A stretch of 64,000 bases of DNA from Imperialibacter sp963977595 (GCF_048007035.1 NZ_CP180355.1:1550001-1614000), one strand, 5' to 3'. Shown: positions 42,251-52,564, counted from the first letter of the stretch. Made by a program: numbers and translations. Notes: generated by a model not told the origin, from the sequence alone.

Positions 42251-43348
42251 TCACTTAGTGATCATTGAGCCAACAACTGCTCCTGGCTCAGGAGTATTAA
42301 CATATTTAAGCCCCAGTAAGGTAGCTGCAGTGGCTGCTACCTGATTCTGGTACAGCTGCCCATCCTGCTTCACCTCGCCCAATGCTGGCGTATCCGGACC
42401 AATCGCCATCATCCAAATTTCTCCGCCACCTTCGACCTGGCTACCATGACTTCTCCATGTGTCTTTCGGCACTGTGCCTCTTCCGTGATCGGTTGTGATC
42501 AGCAGGGTGGTTTTGTCTGTGTATTTGGGGCTGGATTGGATGTACTGCCAAAGCTCTTTAATAAACTGGTCGGTGCGGCGGGCTGAATGTAGATATTCAT
42601 CATACTCGCCATCATGGGCCCAGTCGTCAGTCTCACCATAGCTGATGTACACAAGTCTTGGGTTGTTCTTTTTTACATATTCCATCATAAAATGATGGGT
42701 AAAGGCGTCAAGCCTCACTCCTCCCCAGGGGCCGGGGATTTCGTCCTGTAGTTGGTTCAAAAACTTTTCTCTGTCTGTCAGGGTGCTTCCGGTTGCTTTC
42801 ATAAATCCTGCATTCACTGGAATACCGCTTCTCTCAGCATTGATGATGTAGGGAAAAACATCCCATGATCCGAAGCCAGCAACTTTGCCCTTGTATTGAG
42901 GCTGGTTGTTGACGAACTCCAGCACAGTTTTGTTAGGGTTGGGAATCTTGTCGTTGCTGCTAATCCTATTGTCATCAGCAAATCCGGATAAAATTTCGTT
43001 GTAGCCGGGATAAGAGAACCACATGCCATTAGCGCAGTTTACTTTGCTTCCCTCATTGCGGTTGCCATACATCTGCCCCTTTGTGGCAATCTCAGACCAG
43101 AAAAAAGGGAATAACTTTTCTCTTCGTGTCTTCGCATCTTCTGCCCAAAATTCTTTCTTCAGACCTTCTACATTCTCCACATAGTCTTTATCGCCAATCA
43201 GTTCTGCGTCGGCTCCTCCATAGAGCTCCTGCCAGCGAAGGCCATCAAAGGTAATAATGAAGACATTCTCTGTTTTCAGGTCTTTCTTTTGAGCAAAAGT
43301 GCCCAGGGAAGCCGCTAAACCGGCAATAAGAAGTAAGGTGTTTTTCAT
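42251..43348 (-). CDS. Exported alkaline phosphatase superfamily protein
   Basis: A 365-residue protein with signal peptide (start at 43348, cleavage after GTFAQ; the frame runs 12 codons further upstream). Alkaline-phosphatase/phosphodiesterase superfamily pattern: VFIITFDGLRWQELYGGAD at the N-terminal metal site, YISYGETDDWAHDGEYDEY and LLITTDHGRGT carrying Asp/His metal ligands. It lies 85 bases after the SusD gene in the same direction, so it is probably part of that transcript. It would release phosphate or cleave phosphoesters or phosphonate esters in the periplasm. Confidence 0.85.
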   Translation of the reverse strand: MKNTLLLIAGLAASLGTFAQKKDLKTENVFIITFDGLRWQELYGGADAELIGDKDYVENVEGLKKEFWAEDAKTRREKLFPFFWSEIATKGQMYGNRNEGSKVNCANGMWFSYPGYNEILSGFADDNRISSNDKIPNPNKTVLEFVNNQPQYKGKVAGFGSWDVFPYIINAERSGIPVNAGFMKATGSTLTDREKFLNQLQDEIPGPWGGVRLDAFTHHFMMEYVKKNNPRLVYISYGETDDWAHDGEYDEYLHSARRTDQFIKELWQYIQSSPKYTDKTTLLITTDHGRGTVPKDTWRSHGSQVEGGGEIWMMAIGPDTPALGEVKQDGQLYQNQVAATAATLLGLKYVNTPEPGAVVGSMITK

Positions 43349-43432
43349 TGTCAATCGGGTTGCTCCAAAAGTTGAGGGGGACAAACGTCCCCCTGACTTC
43401 CAGATAGGTTTGAGGCAAAAATTACTTCTTAT

Positions 43433-44989
43433 TTAGTTTACATCCCACCAAACACGGGTGGTAATTGCATCAACGCCCTGGCGGGCAACAGCGGCCTTGT
43501 AATTGTCGGCATTCAGTGCCTGGGCGTCGCCTGGGTACATAAAGCGAACCGGTACAGTTGGCTGCACAGCACCAGGGCCAGGTGTAATTGTTGGTATGCC
43601 TGTCCTTCTCCAGTCAAACCAGGCCTCCATGCCATTGAAGAAAAGAGCGACCCATTTTTGCGTGCCAATCTTCTGCAATTTTTCAGCTGTCGTGCCAGTG
43701 TAAGCAACTTCAGCCTGAGCGAAATAAGCCGCATCAGGTGAAGCCACGTCAATAATTTCAGGATAGCTACCTACTGCAAGCCTCTCGAGGTAGTAGTCAA
43801 AAGAGGCATTTATGCCGTTGAGGTAGTAGGTTTCAGCAGTACCTGTTGAGATAAAGCCCCGTTCCCTGGCTTCCGCTAAAATGAACTGAAGCTCAGAATA
43901 GCTCATTAGTATCGCTTCAGCGGCCGTTGGCGATGCTCTGTCAGGGTTACAGGCCCGACATGCGAACATTAAACCAATTCTTGAAATAAAATTGGAACCA
44001 ACTTTTTCAGGGTCACCACTTGGTGAATAGGCCAAAGCCTGGGCATCAGCTAAGCCGTTAGGCACGCCTGCATAGTCAGCATGGCTGCCCACAACACCTG
44101 CACCTGAGTCGTTGGTAGGCTGAGCATACACAAATAATCTTGGATCATTCAAGTCTTTCAGAATGGTCTCCATGTTAACACTTAGTCTGTACTCATCAAA
44201 AGAGCCTGAACGATTGGTATACTGCGGCTGCTGATTAGGCGCATCTGACAGGTACTCCAACGCTACGTTGTCGTCGTTGCCTTCAAGAATCGGGTTGGCA
44301 TCAAGGTTACTAAGGATAGCCTGCATGCCTGACGATGGATCCGTTCTATCAGACAAACGCATGTAGATTCTGAGGCGCAGTGAATTGGCAAATTTTCTCC
44401 ACTTCATCAAGTCACCACCAAAAAGGATGTCGCCACTTACCGAACCAGTAGCACTGGCCAGAATGGTATTGGCTTCCGCCAGCTCAGCCAGCACTCCCTG
44501 ATAAACAGACTCCTGTGTATCAAATACTGGAAGGTTGGTACCTTCTTTTGCGCTTGTTGCTTCAAAATAAGGAATATCGCCGTAAGCATCTGTCATGAAA
44601 GAATACATCCATGATCTCATGATTTTGGCGATGCCAATGTATTGCGGCTGCCCGGCTTCTTCTGACAGAATGATGATGTTATTCACATCACGCATGGCAT
44701 TATAGAAGCTGTTGTAAGGGTCACCTTCGGGACCCCACAGATATCTGTCCTCGCTGGTGAACTGAATTTTTGCCGAATACTGCATCACCACGTTACCATA
44801 TCCCCACGCCAGTCCGGCTACTTCGTTCACCGGGTTTCTGATGATGGTAGGCAGAAGGAGTGCTGTTGGCACTGACTCAGGGTCATTCGGGTTGGTGTTC
44901 ACCTCCTGGAAGTCCTTGTCGCATGATGTAGCCACAAAAAGACCTGTCAGCAGTGCTATTGATTTTATAGAATTGCTATTGATTTTCAT
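43433..44989 (-). CDS. SusD/RagB family outer-membrane lipoprotein
   Basis: A 518-residue SusD-like protein (SusD_2 type). The start at 44989 opens a lipoprotein signal (LFVATSC, Cys near 22). Family features: DKDFQEVNTNPNDPESV after the anchor, helical TPR-like core, ELQFILAEARERGFI and KWVALFFNGMEAWFDWRRTG near the C-terminus. It captures the ligand at the cell surface for the SusC partner encoded just upstream. The ligand is unknown; genomic context points to phosphorus-containing organics. Confidence 0.92.
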   Translation of the reverse strand: MKINSNSIKSIALLTGLFVATSCDKDFQEVNTNPNDPESVPTALLLPTIIRNPVNEVAGLAWGYGNVVMQYSAKIQFTSEDRYLWGPEGDPYNSFYNAMRDVNNIIILSEEAGQPQYIGIAKIMRSWMYSFMTDAYGDIPYFEATSAKEGTNLPVFDTQESVYQGVLAELAEANTILASATGSVSGDILFGGDLMKWRKFANSLRLRIYMRLSDRTDPSSGMQAILSNLDANPILEGNDDNVALEYLSDAPNQQPQYTNRSGSFDEYRLSVNMETILKDLNDPRLFVYAQPTNDSGAGVVGSHADYAGVPNGLADAQALAYSPSGDPEKVGSNFISRIGLMFACRACNPDRASPTAAEAILMSYSELQFILAEARERGFISTGTAETYYLNGINASFDYYLERLAVGSYPEIIDVASPDAAYFAQAEVAYTGTTAEKLQKIGTQKWVALFFNGMEAWFDWRRTGIPTITPGPGAVQPTVPVRFMYPGDAQALNADNYKAAVARQGVDAITTRVWWDVN

Positions 44990-45026
44990 TTCTGTTTTCC
45001 TTTGAAGTTTTAAAAGATGAACCATC

Positions 45027-48000
45027 TTAAAGTTTGAAGCTCAGGTTAAAGCCAAAGCTTCTGGCCGAAGGATAAGCCATGTTTTCAACACCTGGCTGAA
45101 GTGTACCACCTGACATGGAAAGTGTTTCCGGGTCGAAGTGAGGGTTTTCAGTCCAAAGCATCAGGTTTCTGCCTACCACAGAGAAGCGAACATCTCTGAA
45201 AGGAAGACGACCCATCATAGTGTTAGGGAAGCTGTATCCCACTCTCACTTCACGAAGCTTCACAAAAGACGCATCGTACTTGGCAGCTTCAACGTTGTTA
45301 CGCTCGTAGTAACGGTTATGCCAGTCACGGCTTGGTATTTTGATCTTATTAGGGATGTAGTTTCCATCTCCAGTATCAATCACACCCGGGCTAACAATGC
45401 CGTTGCCTTCCAAAGAAAGGTCATAACCATTGGCACGTCCGTACAGTGTTTCCTCCAGCTGGCCTGAAGTACTACCAATTGTTTTGGTTCTTGACACCAC
45501 AATGCCACCCCGACGGATATCGAACAGGAAGCCAGCGTAAATGCCTTTGTAAGAGAAATTGTTGTTGATACCCACCATAAAGTCTGGGTTGTAATTGCCT
45601 TGTAGCTTCAATTCCGGATCTCTCAAAGGAGTACCTTCAGCCGAGTGGATGATCTGGCCATAATAGGGGCTGTTTTTGTCTTCTACCCTGGCAAAGCCAA
45701 CACCGTAAATGTTGCCCATTCTTTCTCCTTCACGAGCCTGGATATAAGCACCATTTCTCTCTGTTAAAGTATAAGCCTCGATACCCTCAGCCAGCTTGAT
45801 CACTTTGCTGCGGTTGCTGGTAAAGTTTACACTTACGTCCCATTTGAAGCCATTATCCTTCTTAATAGGTGTTCCCATCAACATCAATTCCTGTCCGTAA
45901 TTTTGGATTTCACCGGCGTTGATAATCCTGCTGGAATACCCAGTGGCAATGTCCAAAGTAATCGGGATAATCTGGTCTCTCGTTTTGTTGTCGTAATGAG
46001 TGAAATCGACTCCTAAGCGTCCTTCAAAGAACCGTAAGTCAACACCCACTTCGTAAGACGAAGTCCTTTCAGGCTTCAGCTCAGCATTTCTCAGCACAGA
46101 AGATTCTGACTTGGTTTGCACCGATCCCCAGGCAGTTCCAGAGCCATATACATTAGAAAGGCTATATGGGTCGGTGTCGTTACCCACCTCAGCATAAGCC
46201 GCTCTTACTTTGGCAAAAGAAAGGAAATTGGGCATAGTGAACATATCACTTACTACCCCACTCAATGTTACTGAAGGATAGAAATAGCTGTTGTTGTCAA
46301 CAGGCAGCGTACTGGACCAGTCGTTACGGCCGGTAACGTCCAGGAAGATCATGTTTTTGAAGGCCACCTGACCGTAGCCGTAGAGGCTGTTGATTCTCTT
46401 CTCCGACCTGCTTTGACTTACCTGAAGCTGCACGGCGGAGTTAGAGAAGTTGTAGATGCCAGGGATCAGTAGCTGAGGTGCCACTGTTGACTGAAACCTG
46501 TTGTTCTGACGCATTTGGTTACCACCCACTGACACGGTAAAGGCCCAGTCGTCATTCACATTTTTGTTGTAAGACAAAAGGAAGTCAGTATTTCTTTCCT
46601 GAAAATACACCGCATCTTCTCTGTACATCCCCAATGGGAATCTCTGAGTAGAGAATGCCCTGCGGCGATCTCTCAGGTCGTTATACAGGTCGTTACCGGT
46701 ACGTACCAACAGGCTCAACTCCTTCGTAAACTTATAGGTAGCAGAGAGGTTGCCAAAAATCCTGTCCTTGTCCTGTCCGTTGGTGTTCTCGTAAGTCGTG
46801 AAATAAGGGTTATCGTGGTAGTTGTAGTTGTAGTTGAACTGCTGAATTCCCTCAAGCCCTGGCATCCAGTAGTTAGCGAGGTTTTTGGTATCAATTCCAC
46901 GACCATACCAAATCCACAGGTACATTAAGCTTTCAGTTCCGTAGCTGATCGCTGGTCTGTTGTCGCTCTGGCTTTTGATATAGTTAATTGTGGAATTGAT
47001 GGAAAGTTTGTCTGTCAGGTTCAGTCCGCCTTTTAGCGATACAGAGTTTCTTGTCAGGTCGGTATTAGGCACCATACCCTTCTGATCCAGATTGGTGTAC
47101 GACAAACGAACATTGCCCCAGTCATTGGAAGTACTGAATTCAATATTGTTTGTACGAGTTACACCAGTTTCGAAGAAATCATTGATGTTGTCAGGATGTG
47201 GTGACCAGGCAGTGGGTGTAATAGTGCTTCCCGCAGGAGCATTGAGATCACCACCACGAAAGCCGGGAACATTTCTTGGGGAATCGAACTGAGGAATAAG
47301 CTGGCCATTCAATTCGGGACCCCAGCTCTCATCCACACCGTCGGCAATGCCCGCACCAGCTCCATCAACAAATGAAAACTGACCGTTGTTACCCTGGCCA
47401 TATTTGTCTTGCCAGTCGGGCATTACAAGCGGGTTTTCGAAAGTTAAATTGCTGTTAACCGCTATTCCGATTCCTTTTTGGCTTTTACCTGATTTAGTAG
47501 TGATCAGGATAGCTCCGTTAGCGGCTCTAGAGCCATAAAGCGCCGCTGCTGCAGGCCCTTTCAATACGGTCATTGAAGCAATGTCGTCGGGGTTGATTTC
47601 GCCGGCTGCATTACCATAATCGACTTCGAGGTTACCTGAACCTGAAGCGCCATTCACCTGGTTGGAGATTGGAATACCATCGACCACGAACAAAGGCTGG
47701 TTGGCATTGATATTCAAAGAAGACTCGCCACGGATAGTGATCCTGGCGGAACCACCCACACCAGCAGCAGCGTTAGACACCTGCACACCGGCTACTTTGC
47801 CTGAGAGAGAATTAACCACGTTAGTCTCACGAGCTTCGGTAATGTCCTCGCCGTTTACCTGCTGCACCGAGTAGCCAAGCGCCTTGGTCTCTCTTTCGAC
47901 GCCAAGTGCGGTTACAACAACCTCTGACAAGCTTTTTACATCGAGTTGCATGGCTACGTCGATCACCGACCGGCTGCCAATGGCAACTTCTTGTGAGGTG

Positions 48001-48272
48001 TAACCTACAAATGAAAAAACTAAGGTTGGCTCCTGAGTAATCAGGTCGAGGCGATAGTCGCCAGTTACCCCTGTAATGGTTCCGTTGGAGGTACCCTTTT
48101 CTAATACGGTGAGCCCAATAAGCGGCTCTCCAGCTTCATCTTTCACAACACCGCTTACAGTACGTGACTGTGCCAGTGCATTGAAAGAAAAAGCCATCAA
48201 CAAAAGCAGGGAAAGAAAAGCGCTCCCTAAAGCTTTTTGATTAGGTCTTTTTTCTGGTAATGGTTTTTTCAT
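45027..48272 (-). CDS. SusC/RagA TonB-linked outer-membrane transporter
   Basis: A 1081-residue receptor. Signal peptide to about residue 34, CarboxypepD_reg-like domain (about 37-115; GVVKDEAGEPLIGLTVLEKG), TonB box and plug (LSEVVVTALGVERE, VVNSLSGKVAGVQV, DDIASMTVLKGPAAAALYGS), then the 22-strand barrel ending in FGFNLSFKL. It imports the ligand delivered by the SusD partner 37 bases downstream of its stop. First gene of the SusC-SusD-phosphatase unit; divergent from the Xre-cupin regulator across a 457-base gap with two palindromes. Confidence 0.95.
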   Translation of the reverse strand: MKKPLPEKRPNQKALGSAFLSLLLLMAFSFNALAQSRTVSGVVKDEAGEPLIGLTVLEKGTSNGTITGVTGDYRLDLITQEPTLVFSFVGYTSQEVAIGSRSVIDVAMQLDVKSLSEVVVTALGVERETKALGYSVQQVNGEDITEARETNVVNSLSGKVAGVQVSNAAAGVGGSARITIRGESSLNINANQPLFVVDGIPISNQVNGASGSGNLEVDYGNAAGEINPDDIASMTVLKGPAAAALYGSRAANGAILITTKSGKSQKGIGIAVNSNLTFENPLVMPDWQDKYGQGNNGQFSFVDGAGAGIADGVDESWGPELNGQLIPQFDSPRNVPGFRGGDLNAPAGSTITPTAWSPHPDNINDFFETGVTRTNNIEFSTSNDWGNVRLSYTNLDQKGMVPNTDLTRNSVSLKGGLNLTDKLSINSTINYIKSQSDNRPAISYGTESLMYLWIWYGRGIDTKNLANYWMPGLEGIQQFNYNYNYHDNPYFTTYENTNGQDKDRIFGNLSATYKFTKELSLLVRTGNDLYNDLRDRRRAFSTQRFPLGMYREDAVYFQERNTDFLLSYNKNVNDDWAFTVSVGGNQMRQNNRFQSTVAPQLLIPGIYNFSNSAVQLQVSQSRSEKRINSLYGYGQVAFKNMIFLDVTGRNDWSSTLPVDNNSYFYPSVTLSGVVSDMFTMPNFLSFAKVRAAYAEVGNDTDPYSLSNVYGSGTAWGSVQTKSESSVLRNAELKPERTSSYEVGVDLRFFEGRLGVDFTHYDNKTRDQIIPITLDIATGYSSRIINAGEIQNYGQELMLMGTPIKKDNGFKWDVSVNFTSNRSKVIKLAEGIEAYTLTERNGAYIQAREGERMGNIYGVGFARVEDKNSPYYGQIIHSAEGTPLRDPELKLQGNYNPDFMVGINNNFSYKGIYAGFLFDIRRGGIVVSRTKTIGSTSGQLEETLYGRANGYDLSLEGNGIVSPGVIDTGDGNYIPNKIKIPSRDWHNRYYERNNVEAAKYDASFVKLREVRVGYSFPNTMMGRLPFRDVRFSVVGRNLMLWTENPHFDPETLSMSGGTLQPGVENMAYPSARSFGFNLSFKL

Positions 48273-48729
48273 AGTTTTAAATGGTTAAGACGATTTTCGT
48301 TTTAGCACAATGCCTCAACTCCCTTCCCTTTCGGGAAAGTCTTTGCGGACGTTAGGAAGAGGTTATTGGCCGGGAATGTTGGCGCATTTCCGGCTTACTT
48401 TTTTTATCGGCCTCAGGCAATCGAATTGCCTTTTTCGATCCTTCAAAGGTAGGTGGGCGATATTTACCTATATTAAACTAATATTTAATTCATTGTTAAA
48501 TATTAGCATCTATTACCAAGTAGTTTACACATAGTAAACAAATAGCAAAATTGCTGGCTGAATAGATCGGGGAGTGGAATTGTTGGACTAAATTTCAGAA
48601 ATGCAGCACAAAGTGCAATTCTTGCTGGTTATCAAATGTTAACCTCATCGTTATCTTTCCTTCATCCCCCACCGATTTATTGCTTTTAAAAACGGTGCAT
48701 GTTTTTTTGACCCTTCAACCGCTTGAATC
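48273..48729. promoter_or_regulatory. Divergent intergenic region with two palindromes
   Basis: Inverted repeat CTAATATTTAA (48478-48488) / TTAAATATTAG (48496-48506) and inverted repeat GTTTAC (48523-48528) / GTAAAC (48534-48539). Both lie roughly midway between the susC-like and Xre-cupin genes. They are candidate operators for the Xre-cupin regulator controlling both directions. The rest is AT-rich with no open frame of coding quality. Confidence 0.55.
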
Positions 48730-49314
48730 ATGACAGATAACATTATTGGGCGGCTCGGACGCAAGCTGAAGCAGACCCGCCTATCAAAAGCACTGAAGCT
48801 TTACGAGGTAGCGGCCGAAGCCCATGTGAGCAAGGGTTTGCTATCGAGGATTGAAAACGGACGTACCATCCCATCGCTGCCTGTCCTTATCTCAATAGTT
48901 CATGCCCTTAAGGAAGAAGTGGGCACATTCTTTCACGACATCTACAGAATGCAGGAAAAGCCTTACCTACTGCTCAAAAAAGATGAGTACAATGAATTTG
49001 AAAAAGAAGGCACCAAGGGCTTCAAGTACCACCATATTCTAACACGCACCATCCCCGCTATCACGGTCGAGACCGTCCTACTCACCCTGGAGCCTGGGGC
49101 CGAAAGAGAAATGATCACTACCGATGCTTTTGAATTTAAATACATGATCAGTGGGTCTGCTCTTTATCATATTGGGAATGAGGCTGTGGTGCTGGAAGAA
49201 GGCAATAGTCTTTACTTCAACGGGAAGACTCCACATGCTCCATCCAATCCCTCAGACTTGCCATGCACAATGCTGGTGGTCTACTTTTTCTTTAATGATG
49301 AGCTAACATCATAG
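48730..49314 (+). CDS. Xre-family regulator with C-terminal cupin domain
   Basis: A 194-residue transcription factor. Residues about 8-65 form a lambda-repressor-type HTH (LGRKLKQTRLSKALKLYEVA, VSKGLLSRIENGRTIPSLPVL). Residues about 110-190 form a cupin sensor (FEFKYMISGSALYHIGNEAVV, GNSLYFNGKTPHAPSN). Such regulators bind small ligands in the cupin. Placed between the SusC/SusD unit and the phosphonate-type oxidase and permease genes, it probably controls both. Confidence 0.92.
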   Translation: MTDNIIGRLGRKLKQTRLSKALKLYEVAAEAHVSKGLLSRIENGRTIPSLPVLISIVHALKEEVGTFFHDIYRMQEKPYLLLKKDEYNEFEKEGTKGFKYHHILTRTIPAITVETVLLTLEPGAEREMITTDAFEFKYMISGSALYHIGNEAVVLEEGNSLYFNGKTPHAPSNPSDLPCTMLVVYFFFNDELTS

Positions 49315-49399
49315 GGCACTTCGTAATAAACAGATAAAGGCAGCTTCATCATGTCTTCACTGCTGACTTTCATTTTAGAAGTTCTAACGAACTCAGAGA

Positions 49400-50530
49400 A
49401 TGAAGGAGAAAAGTGCGGACGTAATTGTGGTGGGCGCTGGCATTGTAGGCCTGGCGATGGCCTTTCACTCAGCCAAAAAAGGGAAGAAAGTTGTCGTTAT
49501 TGAACGGTCGCAACAGGCCCAGGGAGCCAGCATCAGAAACTTCGGTCTGATCTGGCCAATTGGTCAGCCGAGCGGACAACTGCTCGACCGGGCTTTGCGA
49601 AGCCGAAGCACCTGGCTGGAAGTAGCCGGGGAAGCAGGGATATGGCTCCATCAAAATGGCTCCCTCCAGCTGGCCCATCATCAGGACGAATGGGATGTCA
49701 TCAACGAATTTTACAGCACAAATTCCAACGAAGGTTTCCAGATAGAGGTAGTTGCCGCTGACAAAGCAAAGCAGCTAAGCCCGGGGACTAAGACTGCGGG
49801 GCTAAAAGGCGGGTTGCTCAGTTCCACTGAGTGCACAGTTGACCCAAGAGAAGCAATCAGCAAATTGCCCGGCTACCTTGAGAAGAAATACGGAATTGAA
49901 ATGGTGTTCGGCACCGCCGTGACACAGATAGAAAAAGACCGGGTTGCGACGGCTGAAATTACCTGGCGGGCTGAGCAAATATTTGTATGCAGCGGCGCCG
50001 ACTTTGAAACGCTCTTTCCGGAAACCTTCCAGCAAAGCGGCATCACCAAATGCAAACTGCAAATGATGCGCACAGGCTTTCAACCTCATGCCTGGAAAAT
50101 AGGACCTTCGCTGTGTGCCGGGCTCACTCTTCTGCATTACGGTGCTTTCAAAGATTGCAAGAGCCTCCCTGCTTTGCAAGCCAGAGCTCAAACGGATCTG
50201 CCCGACCTGATCAAGTGGGGCATCCATGTGTTGGTGTCTCAAAACGGAAACGGGGAGCTGGTGCTGGGCGACTCCCACGAATACGGTTTATCCCTTTCTC
50301 CTTTCGACAGGGAAGAAATCAACGAGCTTATCATGTCTTACCTGAGCACATTCTTTGAAGCACCCAATATGGCTATTAACGAAAGGTGGCACGGGATTTA
50401 CCCAAAACTGGCGGGCAAAACTGAATTCGTTGCCACGGTGAGCGACCACACCACCATAGTTAACGGGCTGAGTGGAGCCGGAATGACATTGTCGTTTGGT
50501 CTTGCAGAGGAGCTTACAAACACCCTGTAG
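49400..50530 (+). CDS. TIGR03364-type FAD-dependent oxidoreductase
   Basis: A 376-residue flavoprotein of the DAO fold. FAD motif VGAGIVGLAM (about 11-20), then QGASIRNFGLIWPIGQPSGQ, which is characteristic of the TIGR03364 group found in phosphonate utilisation loci, and C-terminal VNGLSGAGMTLSFGLAEEL. These oxidases act on aminoethylphosphonate or N-methylated forms. It is followed 3 bases later by a DUF5690 permease, and a HAD phosphonatase-like and an HD oxygenase gene lie 2 kb further on. Confidence 0.85.
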   Translation: MKEKSADVIVVGAGIVGLAMAFHSAKKGKKVVVIERSQQAQGASIRNFGLIWPIGQPSGQLLDRALRSRSTWLEVAGEAGIWLHQNGSLQLAHHQDEWDVINEFYSTNSNEGFQIEVVAADKAKQLSPGTKTAGLKGGLLSSTECTVDPREAISKLPGYLEKKYGIEMVFGTAVTQIEKDRVATAEITWRAEQIFVCSGADFETLFPETFQQSGITKCKLQMMRTGFQPHAWKIGPSLCAGLTLLHYGAFKDCKSLPALQARAQTDLPDLIKWGIHVLVSQNGNGELVLGDSHEYGLSLSPFDREEINELIMSYLSTFFEAPNMAINERWHGIYPKLAGKTEFVATVSDHTTIVNGLSGAGMTLSFGLAEELTNTL

Positions 50531-50533
50531 CCA

Positions 50534-51856
50534 ATGACCTCCTCCACCAACAAGCATCTTGAAGCCAAAGTGACGACCTGGCTCCAGTCGACCAATAAGA
50601 TTGCATTTTCTGTCTTCTGTATATTGGCGGCGTTCTGCACATACTCCTGCATGTATGCTTTCCGAAAGCCCTTTGCGGTAGCCACCTTCGAAGATGAAGC
50701 CTTCTGGGGGATTGACTATAAAATACTATTGATTACCGCACAAGTGATTGGTTATACACTATCGAAGTTCATAGGCATACGGGTAATCTCGGAGATGAAA
50801 AATAACCGAAGATCCATTTTCATTCTTCTTTTGATCGTTTCCGCTGCACTGGCTCTCCTTGGCTTTGCTCTGGCTCCTGCCCCATGGGGCATCCTCTTTC
50901 TTTTTCTCAACGGCCTGCCACTAGGCATGGTGTGGGGCCTGGTCTTCAGCTTTCTTGAGGGCAGGCAAACTACCGAGGTGCTCGGTGCGGGTCTTTCGGT
51001 AAGCTTTATCTTCTCTTCCGGTTTTGTAAAAACTGTCGGCAAGGTGGTAATGCTTAGCTGGGGCGTGAGTGAAGACTGGATGCCTTTTGTTACCGGAAGT
51101 CTGTTTCTTATCCCTTTGCTCGGATTTGTCTGGCTGCTTGATCGAATTCCCGAGCCAAGTCCCGAGGATGTGGCAATGAGAACCAAACGGGAGCCCATGA
51201 GTAAGAGTCAGCGGCGCCAGTTTTTAGTACACTTTGGCGGCGGTATGTTTCTACTCACACTGGTTTACATCCTGCTCACAGCTTTCCGTGACTTCAGAGA
51301 TAACTTTTCTGCTGAAATATGGCAGGTGCTTGGCTATGGCGACAACGCAGAAATTTTTACGCTAACAGAAATTCCAGTCTCCATAGCTGTGCTTGTGCTA
51401 CTTGGTCTTATGATGGGGATCAAGCAAAACTATAAGGCTTTAAATGCGAACTACCTGATCATCATCGGTGGTTTTGCGGTTAGTGGCATCAGCACGCTGC
51501 TTTTCCAAAACCATCTGATTTCCCCTCCTCTTTGGATGATTTTGGTAGGGTTCGGCCTTTACCTTGGCTATGTCCCTTTCAACAGCATCCTTTTTGACAG
51601 GCTCATCGCAGCTTTTAAGGTGACTGGAAATGTCGGGTTTCTTATTTACCTGGCCGATTCGTTCGGTTACCTGGGCAGCGTGGTTATTCTGTTCTACAAG
51701 AACTTCGGCTTTGCCAATTTGAGCTGGCTTGAGTTTTTCACACAGTCGATTTATGTAGTCTCCATTTCGGGAACCGTACTGATGGGAATTTGTATGGTCT
51801 ATTTCAGAAGGAAATATGAGAGCAGGGATGGTGTTGCCGTTCTTTCAGTTAGATGA
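50534..51856 (+). CDS. DUF5690 family major-facilitator-like permease
   Basis: A 440-residue integral membrane protein with about twelve hydrophobic segments. DUF5690 features: ILAAFCTYSCMYAFRKPF, VIGYTLSKFIGIRVISEM, LNGLPLGMVWGLVFSFLEGR, LGYVPFNSILFDRLIAAF. Resembles the MFS. It is co-transcribed with the oxidoreductase and probably carries the substrate (a phosphonate or related compound) across the inner membrane; the substrate is inferred from context. The last 12 bases overlap a convergent gene. Confidence 0.88.
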   Translation: MTSSTNKHLEAKVTTWLQSTNKIAFSVFCILAAFCTYSCMYAFRKPFAVATFEDEAFWGIDYKILLITAQVIGYTLSKFIGIRVISEMKNNRRSIFILLLIVSAALALLGFALAPAPWGILFLFLNGLPLGMVWGLVFSFLEGRQTTEVLGAGLSVSFIFSSGFVKTVGKVVMLSWGVSEDWMPFVTGSLFLIPLLGFVWLLDRIPEPSPEDVAMRTKREPMSKSQRRQFLVHFGGGMFLLTLVYILLTAFRDFRDNFSAEIWQVLGYGDNAEIFTLTEIPVSIAVLVLLGLMMGIKQNYKALNANYLIIIGGFAVSGISTLLFQNHLISPPLWMILVGFGLYLGYVPFNSILFDRLIAAFKVTGNVGFLIYLADSFGYLGSVVILFYKNFGFANLSWLEFFTQSIYVVSISGTVLMGICMVYFRRKYESRDGVAVLSVR

Positions 51857-52501
51857 GGCCAACCGAGTCAGTTCAAGGCCTTCCTGACATCCGGTGCTTC
51901 CTGAAGAGCAATTTAGGAAGTTAATCATCATTACTATGTCGTAGCTGTCCCTCCAGCTTAGTCGGTGTGTATCTGCAAAATTGTCCAAATCTTCAAACAG
52001 ACCATGCCCTTTCATGTATTTTTTGAAACTACCAAGAGGCACTATGTTATTGTTGTGACAGAAAAAGAAGTCAAAGCCTGCTACCTGCTCCTTTAGCATT
52101 CGATCGTTGATTGAACTGGCAGATGATGCTATATCATCATAAACAGGCTCAATGGATTTCTCTTTCCTCAGTAAGCCATAGTCGCCCTTGATGACAACTT
52201 CGTAGAAAACCGGCTGATTAAATCCCCTTTTATTGGCGATATAAGTGTAGAACTTTCTCCATACCTCAATATGGTCATCAAAAAAACTGAATTGAGATAG
52301 CTTGTTAGCGGGGAAAGTCTCAACTGCACCCGCCTTCTCTTCTCCCTTGAATGACACAGCATCCCACCTCGGGTGGTACTGGAGCAGTCCCACCTTCACT
52401 TCTCCTGACGTTAATACAACAACCCCCTGAGACCATTTCTGGTCTGCAAAAGAGTGTAAGCAGGAAAATACTACAATAAATACTGTTGCCAGTATTTTCA
52501 T
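51845..52501 (-). CDS. Uncharacterised exported protein
   Basis: A 218-residue protein with signal peptide (cleavage near SFADQ). No family recognised. A beta-rich body (WSQGVVVLTSGEVKVGLLQY, HPRWDAVSFKG) is followed by a helical C-terminal third with two cysteines (NCSSGSTGCQ). It overlaps the permease 3' end by 12 bases in convergent orientation. Not obviously linked to the phosphonate genes. Confidence 0.75.
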   Translation of the reverse strand: MKILATVFIVVFSCLHSFADQKWSQGVVVLTSGEVKVGLLQYHPRWDAVSFKGEEKAGAVETFPANKLSQFSFFDDHIEVWRKFYTYIANKRGFNQPVFYEVVIKGDYGLLRKEKSIEPVYDDIASSASSINDRMLKEQVAGFDFFFCHNNNIVPLGSFKKYMKGHGLFEDLDNFADTHRLSWRDSYDIVMMINFLNCSSGSTGCQEGLELTRLASSN

Positions 52502-52564
52502 TGGGTGTTAAATAAGCGTTAACTAAGTTAACATTAATTTAACACACCATTGTCATTTCCAATG

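Noticed and set aside
49802..50278. Minus-strand frame inside the FAD oxidoreductase gene
   Set aside because: Shadow of a well-supported flavoprotein gene.
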